A DNA stretch of 64,000 bases, taken from positions 434,001 to 498,000 of the forward strand of contig NZ_CP079095.1 in assembly GCF_019285515.1 (NCBI RefSeq), read 5' to 3'. Origin of the DNA: Methylococcus sp. Mc7. GTDB taxonomy: Bacteria > Pseudomonadota > Gammaproteobacteria > Methylococcales > Methylococcaceae. The notes beneath the pieces are model-generated. The model was not told where the DNA came from, did not search any database, and worked only from the letters and a program-made list of their open reading frames with translations. A program made the translations under genes and the position numbers. Positions 10,026-18,614 of this stretch are shown piece after piece; position 1 is the stretch's first letter; every line of letters begins with the position of its first letter.

Positions 10026-11210
10026 ATGGAAGAATTTCAGCGCATCAAACGCCTGCCCCCTTACGTCTTCAACATCGTCAACGAACTCAAGGCGAAGGAA
10101 CGGGCGCAGGGCAAAGACGTCATCGATTTCGGCATGGGCAACCCGGACCAGCCCACGCCGCAGCACATCGTCGACAAACTGATCGAATCCGCACGCAAGG
10201 GCGCCACCCACCGCTATTCGGTATCCAAGGGCATTCCCCGCTTGCGGCGGGCCATCTGCAGCTGGTACCGGTCGCGCTACGGCGTCGAGCTCGACCCCGA
10301 GTCCCAGGCCATCGTGACGATCGGCTCCAAGGAAGGCCTGGCGCACCTGGCGCTCGCCACCGTGGGACCGGGCGATGCCATCCTGGTGCCGAATCCGGCC
10401 TATCCGATCCACCCCTACGGCTTCGTGCTGGCCGGCGCCGACATCCGCCACGTGCCGCTGATCCCCGGCGTGGACTTCTTTTCCGAGCTGGAAATGGCGA
10501 TCAAGACCTCCTGGCCCAAGCCCAAGATGCTGATCCTGAATTTCCCGGCCAATCCCACGGCGCAATGCGTGGAACTGGAATTCTTCGAGAAGGTCGTGGA
10601 AATCGCCCGCGAATACAAGATCTGGGTGGTGCACGACCTGGCCTACGCCGATCTGGTGTTCGACGGTTACGTCGCCCCCTCCGTCCTGCAGATACCCGGC
10701 GCGGACGAGATCGCCGTCGAATTCTTCACCCTGTCCAAGAGCTACAACATGCCCGGCTGGCGGGTCGGCTTCATGTGCGGCAACCGCGAGCTGGTGTCGG
10801 CCTTGGGACGCATCAAGTCCTATCTGGACTACGGCACGTTCACCCCGATCCAGGTCGCGGCGATCACGGCGCTGGAAGGCCCGCAGGACTGCGTGGAAGA
10901 CATACGGCTGATGTACCAGAGCCGCCGCGACGTCCTGTGCAAGGGGCTCAATGACATCGGCTGGCCGGTGGAGAAACCCAAGGGCACCATGTTCGTCTGG
11001 GCCAAAATCCCAGAACAGTACCAAGGACTGGGTTCGCTGGAGTTCGCCAAGAAGATGCTGCTCGACGCCCATGTCGCGGTCTCGCCCGGCATCGGTTTCG
11101 GCGAATTCGGCGACGACCACGTGCGCTTCGGCCTGATCGAAAACGAGCACCGTACCCGCCAGGCCATCCGCGGCATCCGCGATATGATGCGCAAGGACAA
11201 CGCCGTATAA
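10026..11210 (+). CDS. alaC: Pyridoxal-phosphate aminotransferase, AlaC-type (alanine transaminase)
   Basis: Class I/II aminotransferase of 394 residues. The PLP lysine is in the motif [14 protein letters not shown] (around residue 239), and the [10 protein letters not shown] and [10 protein letters not shown] segments bind the cofactor. The closest family I recognise is AlaC of E. coli, which makes alanine from pyruvate and glutamate; LL-diaminopimelate aminotransferases are similar, so the substrate is inferred. ATG 10026 fits the conserved N-terminus [15 protein letters not shown]. It precedes hom and thrC on the same strand with a 35-base gap, so aspartate-family amino acid genes may be cotranscribed with it. 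Confidence 0.88.
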   Translation: MEEFQRIKRLPPYVFNIVNELKAKERAQGKDVIDFGMGNPDQPTPQHIVDKLIESARKGATHRYSVSKGIPRLRRAICSWYRSRYGVELDPESQAIVTIGSKEGLAHLALATVGPGDAILVPNPAYPIHPYGFVLAGADIRHVPLIPGVDFFSELEMAIKTSWPKPKMLILNFPANPTAQCVELEFFEKVVEIAREYKIWVVHDLAYADLVFDGYVAPSVLQIPGADEIAVEFFTLSKSYNMPGWRVGFMCGNRELVSALGRIKSYLDYGTFTPIQVAAITALEGPQDCVEDIRLMYQSRRDVLCKGLNDIGWPVEKPKGTMFVWAKIPEQYQGLGSLEFAKKMLLDAHVAVSPGIGFGEFGDDHVRFGLIENEHRTRQAIRGIRDMMRKDNAV

Positions 11211-11245
11211 TTCGCACTTTTTCCCCAAGTCTTGAGGAACGCAGC

Positions 11246-12556
11246 TTGAACCCGGTAAAAATCGGCATCCTCGGCCTCGGCACGGTGGGCGGCGGCACGG
11301 TCAACGTGCTGCGGCGCAATGCCGACGAAATCACCCGCCGCGCCGGCCGCGAAATCCAGGTCTGCCGCGCCTCGACCCGGGACCTGTCGCGGACCCGCAT
11401 CTGCGACACCTCCGGCATCGCCCTGACCGCCGATCCTTACGAGATCGTCTCCGACCCCGAGATCCAGATCGTGGTCGAGACCATCGGCGGCGAATCCCCG
11501 GCGCGGGACCTGGTCATGAAGGCGCTGGAAAACGGCAAGCACGTCGTCACCGCCAACAAGATGCTGATCGCCCTGCACGGCAACGAGATCTTCGCCGCCG
11601 CCCGCGCGCGCGGCCTGATGGTCGCCTTCGAAGCCGCCGTGGCCGGGGGCATCCCCATCATCAAGACCATCCGCGAAGGCCTCGCCGGCAACAAGGTCGA
11701 ATGGCTGGCCGGCATCATCAACGGCACCAGCAACTTCATCCTCACCGAGATGTGGGAAAAGGGCCGCGACTTCGCCGACGTGCTGAAGGAAGCCCAGGCG
11801 CTGGGCTATGCCGAAGCCGATCCGACCTTCGACATCGAAGGGGTGGACGCCGCCCACAAGCTGACCATCCTGGCATCGATCGCCTTCGGCATCCCGCTCC
11901 AGTTCGGCAAGGTCTACATCGAGGGCATCACCGGGATCACCGCGGGCGACGTCAAATACGCCGAAGCCCTGGGTTACCGGATCAAGCTGTTGGGGATCGC
12001 CCGCCGCACCCCCAAGGGCATCGAACTGCGGGTCCATCCCACCCTGATCCCGGCGCGGAGGCTGATCGCCAACGTCAACGGCGTGATGAACGCGGTGCTG
12101 GTCAAGGGCGACGCGGTGGGGCCGACGCTTTCTTACGGCGCCGGCGCCGGGGCCGAGCCGACCGCCTCCGCCGTGGTCGCCGACATCGTCGACGTGGTCC
12201 GCACCCTGACCTCCGATCCGGAGAACCGGGTGCCGCACCTGGCCTTCCAGCCCGCCGCGATATCCGAGATCCCGATCCTGCCGATCGAAGAGGTCGAGAC
12301 CGCCTATTACCTGCGGCTCTCCGCCGAGGACAAACCCGGCGTGCTGGCCGACGTGACCCGCATCCTCGCCGGCCACCACATCAGCATCGAGGCCGTGCTG
12401 CAGAAGGAGATGCCGGAGGGCGAGAGCCATCTGCCGGTCATCATGCTGACGCAGAAGGTCGCCGAGCGTGAACTGAACGCCGCCGTGCGGGAGATCGAAG
12501 CCCTGCCGACGATCAAGGGCGCGGTGAAACGCATCCGGCTCGAAACCCTGGGTTGA
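11246..12556 (+). CDS. hom: Homoserine dehydrogenase
   Basis: Reduces aspartate semialdehyde to homoserine, the branch-point step to threonine and methionine. The 436-residue monofunctional form has the dinucleotide-binding motif ILGLGTVGGG at residues 8-17, the catalytic region ending in EGVDAAHKL, and a C-terminal ACT domain (from about residue 350, AEDKPGVLADVTRIL) that normally mediates feedback inhibition by threonine. Translation begins at TTG 11246, seven bases after GAGGA. thrC follows after six bases, so the two form an operon. Confidence 0.96.
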   Translation: MNPVKIGILGLGTVGGGTVNVLRRNADEITRRAGREIQVCRASTRDLSRTRICDTSGIALTADPYEIVSDPEIQIVVETIGGESPARDLVMKALENGKHVVTANKMLIALHGNEIFAAARARGLMVAFEAAVAGGIPIIKTIREGLAGNKVEWLAGIINGTSNFILTEMWEKGRDFADVLKEAQALGYAEADPTFDIEGVDAAHKLTILASIAFGIPLQFGKVYIEGITGITAGDVKYAEALGYRIKLLGIARRTPKGIELRVHPTLIPARRLIANVNGVMNAVLVKGDAVGPTLSYGAGAGAEPTASAVVADIVDVVRTLTSDPENRVPHLAFQPAAISEIPILPIEEVETAYYLRLSAEDKPGVLADVTRILAGHHISIEAVLQKEMPEGESHLPVIMLTQKVAERELNAAVREIEALPTIKGAVKRIRLETLG

Positions 12557-12562
12557 CAAACC

Positions 12563-13705
12563 ATGACCATGACGACACGCTACACCGGCCTCATCGAACG
12601 CTACCGCGACCGCCTCCCGGTCGGCGCGGACACCCGCATCATCAGCCTGGGCGAAGGCGGCACGCCGCTGATCCGGCTGGAAAACATCCCCCGCATCCTG
12701 GGCAAGAACGTCGAGCTCTACGCGAAATACGAAGGGCTCAATCCCACCGGCTCGTTCAAGGACCGCGGCATGACCATGGCGGTGACCCGCGCGGTCGAGG
12801 AAGGCAGCCGCGCCATCATCTGCGCCTCCACCGGCAACACCAGCGCCGCCGCGGCCGCCTACGCCGCGCGCGCCGGCATCACCGCCTTCGTGCTGATCCC
12901 GGACGGCAAGATCGCCATGGGCAAGCTGGCCCAGGCCATGATGTACGGCTCGGTGGTGATCCAGATCAAGGGCAATTTCGACGACGGCATGCGGCTGGTC
13001 AAGGAAGTGGCCGGCGAAGCCCCCGTCACCATCGTCAACTCGATCAATCCCTACCGGCTGCAGGGCCAGAAGACCGCGGCCTTCGAGATCGTCGACGAGC
13101 TCGGCCGGGCGCCGGACTACCACTGCCTGCCGGTCGGCAACGCCGGCAACATCACCGCGCATTGGATCGGCTACAGCGAATACGCCTGCGGCGGGCGCGA
13201 TTGCGTGACCCAGTCTTGCGCCTTCTGCGACGGCGAATGCCGCTTCGTGAGCGGCGGCCCGGTCTTGACGAACCGGCCGAAGATGGTCGGCTATCAGGCC
13301 AGCGGCTCGGCCCCCTTCCTGCGCGGCCACATGGTGGACCATCCGGAAACGGTGGCGACCGCCATCCGCATCGGCCATCCGCAGAGCTGGGATCAGGCCT
13401 GGCAGGTCAGCCGCGAGTCCGGCGGCTGGTTCGACGAATGCAGCGACGCGGAAATCCTGGCCGCGCAGAAAATGCTGACCGAGCACGAAGGCATCTTCTG
13501 CGAACCGGCCTCGGCGACCTCCCTCGCCGGCACCCTGCGCGACATCAAGAGCGGCAAGATCGCCGAAGGCAGCACCGTGGTGCTGACGCTGACCGGCAAC
13601 GGCCTCAAGGATCCCGACACGGCCATCGCCCAGTGCACCCAGAAGCCTTTCACCATCGAGGCCGAGCTGGATTCGGTCAAACGCGCCATTCTCGACACGC
13701 TCTGA
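12563..13705 (+). CDS. thrC: Threonine synthase with a cysteine-rich insert
   Basis: PLP enzyme that converts O-phosphohomoserine to threonine. The 380-residue protein has the PLP lysine in [12 protein letters not shown] (Lys66), the phosphate-binding loop VGNAGNIT and the C-terminal LTGNGLKD motif. It is the short (class with about 350 residues) type. Odd: an insert after the GNAGNIT loop carries five cysteines at 209, 214, 219, 222 and 226 (spacing C-x4-C-x4-C-x2-C-x3-C), resembling a metal-binding knuckle that I do not know from standard threonine synthases. ATG 12563 and ATG 12569 are both possible starts. It directly follows hom. Confidence 0.95.
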   Translation: MTMTTRYTGLIERYRDRLPVGADTRIISLGEGGTPLIRLENIPRILGKNVELYAKYEGLNPTGSFKDRGMTMAVTRAVEEGSRAIICASTGNTSAAAAAYAARAGITAFVLIPDGKIAMGKLAQAMMYGSVVIQIKGNFDDGMRLVKEVAGEAPVTIVNSINPYRLQGQKTAAFEIVDELGRAPDYHCLPVGNAGNITAHWIGYSEYACGGRDCVTQSCAFCDGECRFVSGGPVLTNRPKMVGYQASGSAPFLRGHMVDHPETVATAIRIGHPQSWDQAWQVSRESGGWFDECSDAEILAAQKMLTEHEGIFCEPASATSLAGTLRDIKSGKIAEGSTVVLTLTGNGLKDPDTAIAQCTQKPFTIEAELDSVKRAILDTL

Positions 13706-13832
13706 ACGTCCCCGCCTGCCGCTCCTCACGGGGCGGCGGCCTCTCCCTTTCCAAACCGCCGATTTTTTGACAACCGGCGTAAGGGGCGTCATACACTAAC
13801 CCCAACGGACCAGGCCGCTCGCGGGTTATCTC

Positions 13833-14618
13833 ATGAAGCTGACGTTCATCGGTGTCGGTTCTGCCTTTGCCCTGCAAAACTACCAGTCGAATATCCTGAT
13901 CGAGAGCCAGGGCAGAAAACTCCTGATCGATTGCGGCAGCGATGCGCGCCTTGCCCTGCACCGGCTGGGACTCGGGGCCGGAGACATCGACGCCCTCTAC
14001 GTCAGTCATCTGCATGCCGATCATATCGGCGGCATCGAGTGGCTGGGTTTTTCACGCTATTTTTCCGGCGGGATGCGGCCGGAACTCTTCATCGAGAACC
14101 GGCTGGCGGAGATGCTCTGGGAGCGATCGCTGCGGGGAGGCATGGCCTCCGTCCAGGGACGGTCGATGCGTCTGGACGACTTCTTCTCGGCGGTCCACCG
14201 CCTTTCCCCCGGCGGGGCATTCCGGTTCGGGAGCCTCGGCCTACGTCTTTTCTCGACGTTGCATTATTTCGACTGCCGGGAACCCGCCCCGAGCTACGGT
14301 CTGGTCATCGACGTACCTCCGGAAGCTGCGATGCCGGAAACGACCGGGCCGCGTTGCAGAATCGTACTGACGACCGATACCCAGTTTTGCCCCGACCGCC
14401 TCGTCGGACTCTACGACAGCGCGGACGTCATTTTCCAGGACTGCGAGACGGCCCCGCGGCGATCCGGCATCCATGCGCACTACGAGGAGCTTTGCGGACT
14501 TCCGGCATCGATCCGGAACAAAATGTGGCTGTACCACTACCAGGACGGACCCCTGCCCGACGCGACCGGAGCGGGTTTCCACGGCTTCGTCCGGCAGGGA
14601 CAGGTTTTCGAATTCTGA
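13833..14618 (+). CDS. MBL-fold metallo-hydrolase, RNase Z-like
   Basis: Metallo-beta-lactamase-fold protein of 261 residues. The N-terminus MKLTFIGVGSAFA and the metal motif SHLHADHIGG (around residue 66-75) are those of the RNase Z/phosphodiesterase branch; further metal ligands are plausible in STLHYFDC, TTDTQF and the C-terminal LYHYQDGP. The substrate cannot be told from sequence. Its spacing and size resemble bacterial proteins annotated as MBL-fold hydrolases next to signalling genes, and it is convergent with the downstream response regulator. The upstream 127-base gap after thrC suggests its own promoter. Confidence 0.8.
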   Translation: MKLTFIGVGSAFALQNYQSNILIESQGRKLLIDCGSDARLALHRLGLGAGDIDALYVSHLHADHIGGIEWLGFSRYFSGGMRPELFIENRLAEMLWERSLRGGMASVQGRSMRLDDFFSAVHRLSPGGAFRFGSLGLRLFSTLHYFDCREPAPSYGLVIDVPPEAAMPETTGPRCRIVLTTDTQFCPDRLVGLYDSADVIFQDCETAPRRSGIHAHYEELCGLPASIRNKMWLYHYQDGPLPDATGAGFHGFVRQGQVFEF

Positions 14619-14632
14619 AATCCGGGTGACGG

Positions 14633-15004
14633 TCAGCCCCGCGGGGCGAGCAGGGCTTCGATCTTGGCCAGCAGCCGGTCGAATTCGACCGGTTTGGTGT
14701 CGTAATCGTCGCAACCGGCTTCGATGGCCTTGTCGCGGTCGCCGGACATGGCATGGGCCGTCAGCGCGATGACCGGAATGCCGCGGGTCGCTTCTTCGGC
14801 CTTCAGTTTCCGGGTCGCCTCCCAGCCGTCCATCACCGGCAGGCTCATGTCCATCAGGACGACGTCCGGCAGTTCGGCCTGGGCCACCGCCACACCTTCC
14901 GCACCATCGACCGCGATGACCAGCTCGTAGCCGCGCCGCAGCAGACGCCGGCTGAGCATGTCCCGGTTCATTTCGTTGTCTTCCACCAGCAATATCTTCG
15001 CCAT
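14633..15004 (-). CDS. Single-domain response regulator
   Basis: Stand-alone receiver of 123 residues with no output domain (CheY/DivK type). The acidic pocket (VEDN), the phosphoacceptor Asp in VLMDMSLPVMDG (about residue 53), the Thr in IALTAH and the Lys in TKPVEF are all present. ATG 15004 follows AGGAGAAG. It lies 11 bases downstream of the hybrid histidine kinase gene, so it is probably the last element of a phosphorelay that already contains two receivers within the kinase. Confidence 0.9.
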   Translation of the reverse strand: MAKILLVEDNEMNRDMLSRRLLRRGYELVIAVDGAEGVAVAQAELPDVVLMDMSLPVMDGWEATRKLKAEEATRGIPVIALTAHAMSGDRDKAIEAGCDDYDTKPVEFDRLLAKIEALLAPRG

Positions 15005-15015
15005 GGCCGCTTCTC

Positions 15016-17112
15016 CTAGGCTGTTGTCCCGAGGCATGCGCTGATCCGGTCGCCGAGTTCCCGCAGCAGGTCCTCCCTTCCCCGCGCCCCCTTGTTGACC
15101 ACGTATTCTACGTAGCCGTTCAGGCGCTGGCGATCTTCGGCGGTGAGATCCTTGGCGGTGACGACGATCACGGGTATCGAACGCCAGGCTTCCTGCTGGC
15201 GCAATTCCTCCAGGAAGCTGAAGCCGTCCATTTCCGGCATCATCAGGTCCAGGACGATCAGTTCGGGGCGGTTTTCCGCCACCCGTCCGAGCGCCACCCG
15301 CCCGTTTTCGGCTTCCTCGACCACCCAACCCTCGTGCTCCAGCATCCGTCGCATCAGCTCCCTGAGATCGGCGTGGTCTTCCACCAGCAACACGGGACAA
15401 GGCGGATGGGCGCAGCGGTACTTCTGCAGCACTTTGGCCAAGTAGTCCCTGTCGATGGGCTTGGTCAGAAAATCGGTGGCGCCGAGGGCGAATCCCAGAT
15501 TCCTCTCGTCCAGTATGGTGGCCATGATGACCGGGATCGGCGCCAGTTCCGAATCGGCCTTCAGCGCCGTCAACACCGCCCAGCCGTCCATTCCCGGCAT
15601 CATGACGTCGAGAATGATCGCCCCCGGCCTCAGTTCCCTGGCGAGTTTCAGCCCTTCCTGGCCGCTCTCCGCCTCCTCCATGCGCAGGCCCTGCTGATCC
15701 AGGAAGCGCCGCATCAGGTCGCGCGCCGCCGGATCGTCGTCGATCACCAGCACGGTGGGAATCCCCTTGGCCAAAACCGATCCGGGCTCCGCGGCCTGCG
15801 CCTTTTCCGGCACGCCGCCATCGACGGGCAGATGAATCGTGAAGGTCGAGCCGACCCCCGCCTCGCTCTCCACGGTGATGTCCCCGCCCATCATCTGGCA
15901 GAAACGGCGGCTCAGGACCAGCCCCAGGCCGGTGCCGCCGAAATTCCGTGTGGTCGACGCATCGGCCTGCGAAAACGCCTGGAAGAGACGGGTCATCTGG
16001 TCCGGGGTGATGCCGATCCCGGTGTCGCGGACCGCGAAATGCAGCCAGTCCCTTCCATCGACGCTTTCCCTGTCGACGGCCAGGGTGACGACGCCGTCGC
16101 GGGTGAACTTGGAGGCATTGCTCAGCAGGTTGAACAAGGCCTGCCGCACCTTGGTCAAATCGGCCCGGATCGAACCCGTGCCTTCGGCATACTGGATCTC
16201 GAGGCGGTTGTTGTTCTTGGCGACCACCGGCGCAATGGTCGCCACCACGTCGTCGAGCATGGGAACCACCTCGAAGGTCTCCAGGTAGACCTCCATTTTC
16301 CCCGCCTCGATCTTCGAAAGATCCAGCACGTCGTTGATCAGCGCCAACAGATGCTTGCCGGAAGCGCGGATCTTGTTCAGGTCGGCCAGTTCCTCCTCGC
16401 GCCCCGCGTCTTCGGCATCCTCCGCCAGGATCTCGCTGTAGCCGATGATGGCGTTGAGCGGCGTGCGCAGCTCATGCGACATGTTGGCGAGGAATTCCGA
16501 TTTGAGTCGCGTCGCTTCGAGGGCCGCATCGCGCGCTTCCGCCAGCTCGATGTGGGCGGCTTCCAGTTGCGTCTTCCGCTGTTCCGACAGCTTCACGGCC
16601 TCGACCAGGCTCAGGACCTTGGGAACCTGCAGCGGCAGCACCAGCGCGGTGGCGACCGAAACCACGGCGGTCCGGAGCTTGGTGTATCCGGACAGCCAGT
16701 AGCTCGCGTTCCAGATCGTCCACGCCCCCATGAAATGGGTGACCGCGCAGGCGACGATGAAGAGTCCGAAGGCCAGGAATATCCAGGAAAACGGTATGTC
16801 GCGACGGGCCCGATGGATGAGATAGACCAGGGTCGCCGAGATGCAGACATAGGAGAGCCCGATCAGGAGATCGGTGCTCAGGTGCAGCCACCACAGTTGC
16901 GGCACCCAGAGGTAGCACATGCCGTGCGGCATGAAGGACTGGCCGCTGACGCCGGTCGCGAACAGGTTCGCCGCCAGTCTCGGCCAGGACAACAACAGCG
17001 TCGCGGCTATCGCCACGAGCACGAGCCCGTAGGAGAACCAGCGCAGCTGCGAGACCTGCTCGATACTCTCCGGATTGGGCGGACTTGCCGGGGAAATCTC
17101 TCGACTTGACAT
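15016..17112 (-). CDS. Hybrid histidine kinase with ethylene-receptor-like membrane domain
   Basis: Membrane sensor kinase of 698 residues. Order: transmembrane helix (about 28-45), a three-helix membrane domain (about 72-165), HisKA with phosphoacceptor His213 in NMSHELRTPLN, HATPase, then two receivers (about 450-570 and 575-695). The membrane domain resembles the ETR1 ethylene-binding domain: Asp81, Tyr88, Ile91, Ile119, Cys122 and His126 align with Asp25, Tyr32, Ile35, Ile62, Cys65 and His69 of ETR1, where the Cys/His pair binds Cu(I); the ETR1 Pro36 equivalent is Ser92. ATG 17112 follows a GGAGAG site. A stand-alone receiver follows immediately. Ligand (ethylene, copper or neither) is inference. 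An insertion sequence sits about 80 bases upstream and may have altered the promoter. Confidence 0.9.
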   Translation of the reverse strand: MSSREISPASPPNPESIEQVSQLRWFSYGLVLVAIAATLLLSWPRLAANLFATGVSGQSFMPHGMCYLWVPQLWWLHLSTDLLIGLSYVCISATLVYLIHRARRDIPFSWIFLAFGLFIVACAVTHFMGAWTIWNASYWLSGYTKLRTAVVSVATALVLPLQVPKVLSLVEAVKLSEQRKTQLEAAHIELAEARDAALEATRLKSEFLANMSHELRTPLNAIIGYSEILAEDAEDAGREEELADLNKIRASGKHLLALINDVLDLSKIEAGKMEVYLETFEVVPMLDDVVATIAPVVAKNNNRLEIQYAEGTGSIRADLTKVRQALFNLLSNASKFTRDGVVTLAVDRESVDGRDWLHFAVRDTGIGITPDQMTRLFQAFSQADASTTRNFGGTGLGLVLSRRFCQMMGGDITVESEAGVGSTFTIHLPVDGGVPEKAQAAEPGSVLAKGIPTVLVIDDDPAARDLMRRFLDQQGLRMEEAESGQEGLKLARELRPGAIILDVMMPGMDGWAVLTALKADSELAPIPVIMATILDERNLGFALGATDFLTKPIDRDYLAKVLQKYRCAHPPCPVLLVEDHADLRELMRRMLEHEGWVVEEAENGRVALGRVAENRPELIVLDLMMPEMDGFSFLEELRQQEAWRSIPVIVVTAKDLTAEDRQRLNGYVEYVVNKGARGREDLLRELGDRISACLGTTA

Positions 17113-17189
17113 GATCGGCTCTCCGATGGGCAGTGACCGGCGTCTGGGAGCACGGCGCACACGGCCCGGCGGCCCACCCCCGAGTCCTT

Positions 17190-18575
17190 TCCAATCCAGA
17201 AATGAGCCTGAAGGAGGGTTCTGAGTGAACCTGTTCAGGCGGCGGGTTGTTGGGCTGTGTTGATGTATTGGAACAGTTCGGTGCGCGCCTGGTTGAGGAG
17301 TCGCGCGGCCTCATTGTCGCTGATGGCGTAGGCGATTTCATCCAGTTGTTTGAAGGAGATGCCGGGCTTGAGGTACTGCTCGGCCTCGGGCAGGGATTTG
17401 AGTTTTTCGTAGGGGGTCATGAGATTGGCGTAGGGATAGCGCTTGCGCCGTTTGCCCTTGGCGTCGACGACCGCCTCGGGGAAGAGGCAGGGGCGGTGGA
17501 AGTTGAGATAGGGGGTGAGGACGCCGCTGGAGAAGGCGTTGACCCGCGCGGCGAAGCGTCCGGGGATGTGGGCATAGCCGAGGTGCTTGCGCACGACGGA
17601 GCCGTTCTTGCTTTCGACGAGGGCGTTGTCGTTGGTCTGGCGGGCGCGGGACTTGGTGAAGTCGATGCGCAGTTTCTCCAGGAGTTGGGCGACCCGGTGG
17701 TTGATGTACTCCGAACCGTTGTCGGAGTGGAAGCCGAGGATGACGAAGGGGAAGCTGTCGAGGAGCTGGTTGAGCGCCGGGATGAGGAAGCGCTCGCTGA
17801 TCCGTTCGACGCTGACGACGCACTGCATCTGGGTGGCCTCGTCGACGGCGTTGAGGTGGTAGAGGCCCTTGATGCCGTCGAGATCGCCCTGATGGACGGA
17901 ATCGACGCGCAGGAAGCCGGGGCGTCCGTCCGGAAAGGGTTTGCGGCGCTCGCCGATGGCGACGGGCGTGGGGCGGGTCTTGTCGTAGTGAGTGCGCTGC
18001 CGCCGATAGGTCGTGGAGTGGCGGAGGTTGTAGAGGCCGCCGTTGGAGATGCGGGCGAGGCGGACGAAGCGCTGATCCGAGAAGACGTGGAAGGCGCGCT
18101 CGCAGAGCTTGCGGGTGGCGGGGCCGGAGAGGGTGCCGTGGAGGGCATCGAGTTCGGCCAGGAGCACGGCATCCTGGGGCAGATAGCGACGCTGAAAGGC
18201 GTTGGCCGGCCGACCGCGGTGGTCGCGTACCCGTCCCGTTCGGCGGTACTGCGCGATCAGGCGGGTGATCTGGGCGCGGGAGAAGCCGCTGACCTTGATC
18301 AGGTAATCCCGGACGATCCCCTTGTCGGCCTTGCCGAGGCGCAGGTAACCGAGCTGACAGAGCGAGGACTCGATCCAGCCATAGGCCTCCGGGCGGGAGG
18401 GTACGGTGAAGTCCAGCGGTGAGGCGCCATCCAGGAAGGCCCGGATCTCGTCGAGGGTTTGAAGGCGTTGGGTATGCAGTTTCACGATCATCCTCCGATG
18501 ATCCCAAAACCCACCCCCTTCAGGCTCACCTTCCGGTGGAATCACGCCCCTCCTTCAGGCTCATCTTCCGTTGGA
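17190..18575. mobile_element. Insertion sequence of about 1.4 kb with inverted ends
   Basis: One transposase gene is framed by inverted terminal sequences. A 17-base core (ATGAGCCTGAAGGAGGG) is perfect at the left end (17202-17218) and inverted at the right end (18548-18564); similarity continues outward imperfectly to TCCAA/TTGGA. At the right end a second, slightly diverged copy of the end sequence lies 35 bases inside (18518-18540), so the right end has two tandem transposase-binding-like repeats. I could not identify a clear target-site duplication. The element lies between the divergent hybrid kinase and cyclase genes. Confidence 0.82.
17235..18485 (-). CDS. Transposase with integrase-type (rve, DDE) core
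   Basis: Transposase of 416 residues. The N-terminal part contains helix-turn-helix segments (SGFSRAQITRLIAQYRRTGR); the catalytic core follows with the acidic triad in RVDSVHQGD, FHSDNGSEYIN and ALVESKNGS, the layout of retroviral-integrase-type transposases (IS3/IS481-like). The frame looks complete. GGAGG lies six bases before GTG 18485, whereas it directly abuts ATG 18491, so I prefer the GTG start. I cannot assign the IS family with confidence. Confidence 0.88.
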   Translation of the reverse strand: MKLHTQRLQTLDEIRAFLDGASPLDFTVPSRPEAYGWIESSLCQLGYLRLGKADKGIVRDYLIKVSGFSRAQITRLIAQYRRTGRVRDHRGRPANAFQRRYLPQDAVLLAELDALHGTLSGPATRKLCERAFHVFSDQRFVRLARISNGGLYNLRHSTTYRRQRTHYDKTRPTPVAIGERRKPFPDGRPGFLRVDSVHQGDLDGIKGLYHLNAVDEATQMQCVVSVERISERFLIPALNQLLDSFPFVILGFHSDNGSEYINHRVAQLLEKLRIDFTKSRARQTNDNALVESKNGSVVRKHLGYAHIPGRFAARVNAFSSGVLTPYLNFHRPCLFPEAVVDAKGKRRKRYPYANLMTPYEKLKSLPEAEQYLKPGISFKQLDEIAYAISDNEAARLLNQARTELFQYINTAQQPAA

Positions 18576-18614
18576 CAAGGCTCCCCGTTGACAGCGTTTA
18601 CGGAAATCGGTGGA

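Noticed and set aside
10829-13792. Minus-strand open frame of nearly 1000 codons opposite hom and thrC
   Set aside because: Antisense shadow of high-GC coding DNA; hom and thrC are unmistakable on the plus strand.
17180-18590. Target-site duplication flanking the insertion sequence
   Set aside because: TCCAA/TTGGA at the outer ends is inverted, so it belongs to the element's ends; no direct flanking repeat was evident.
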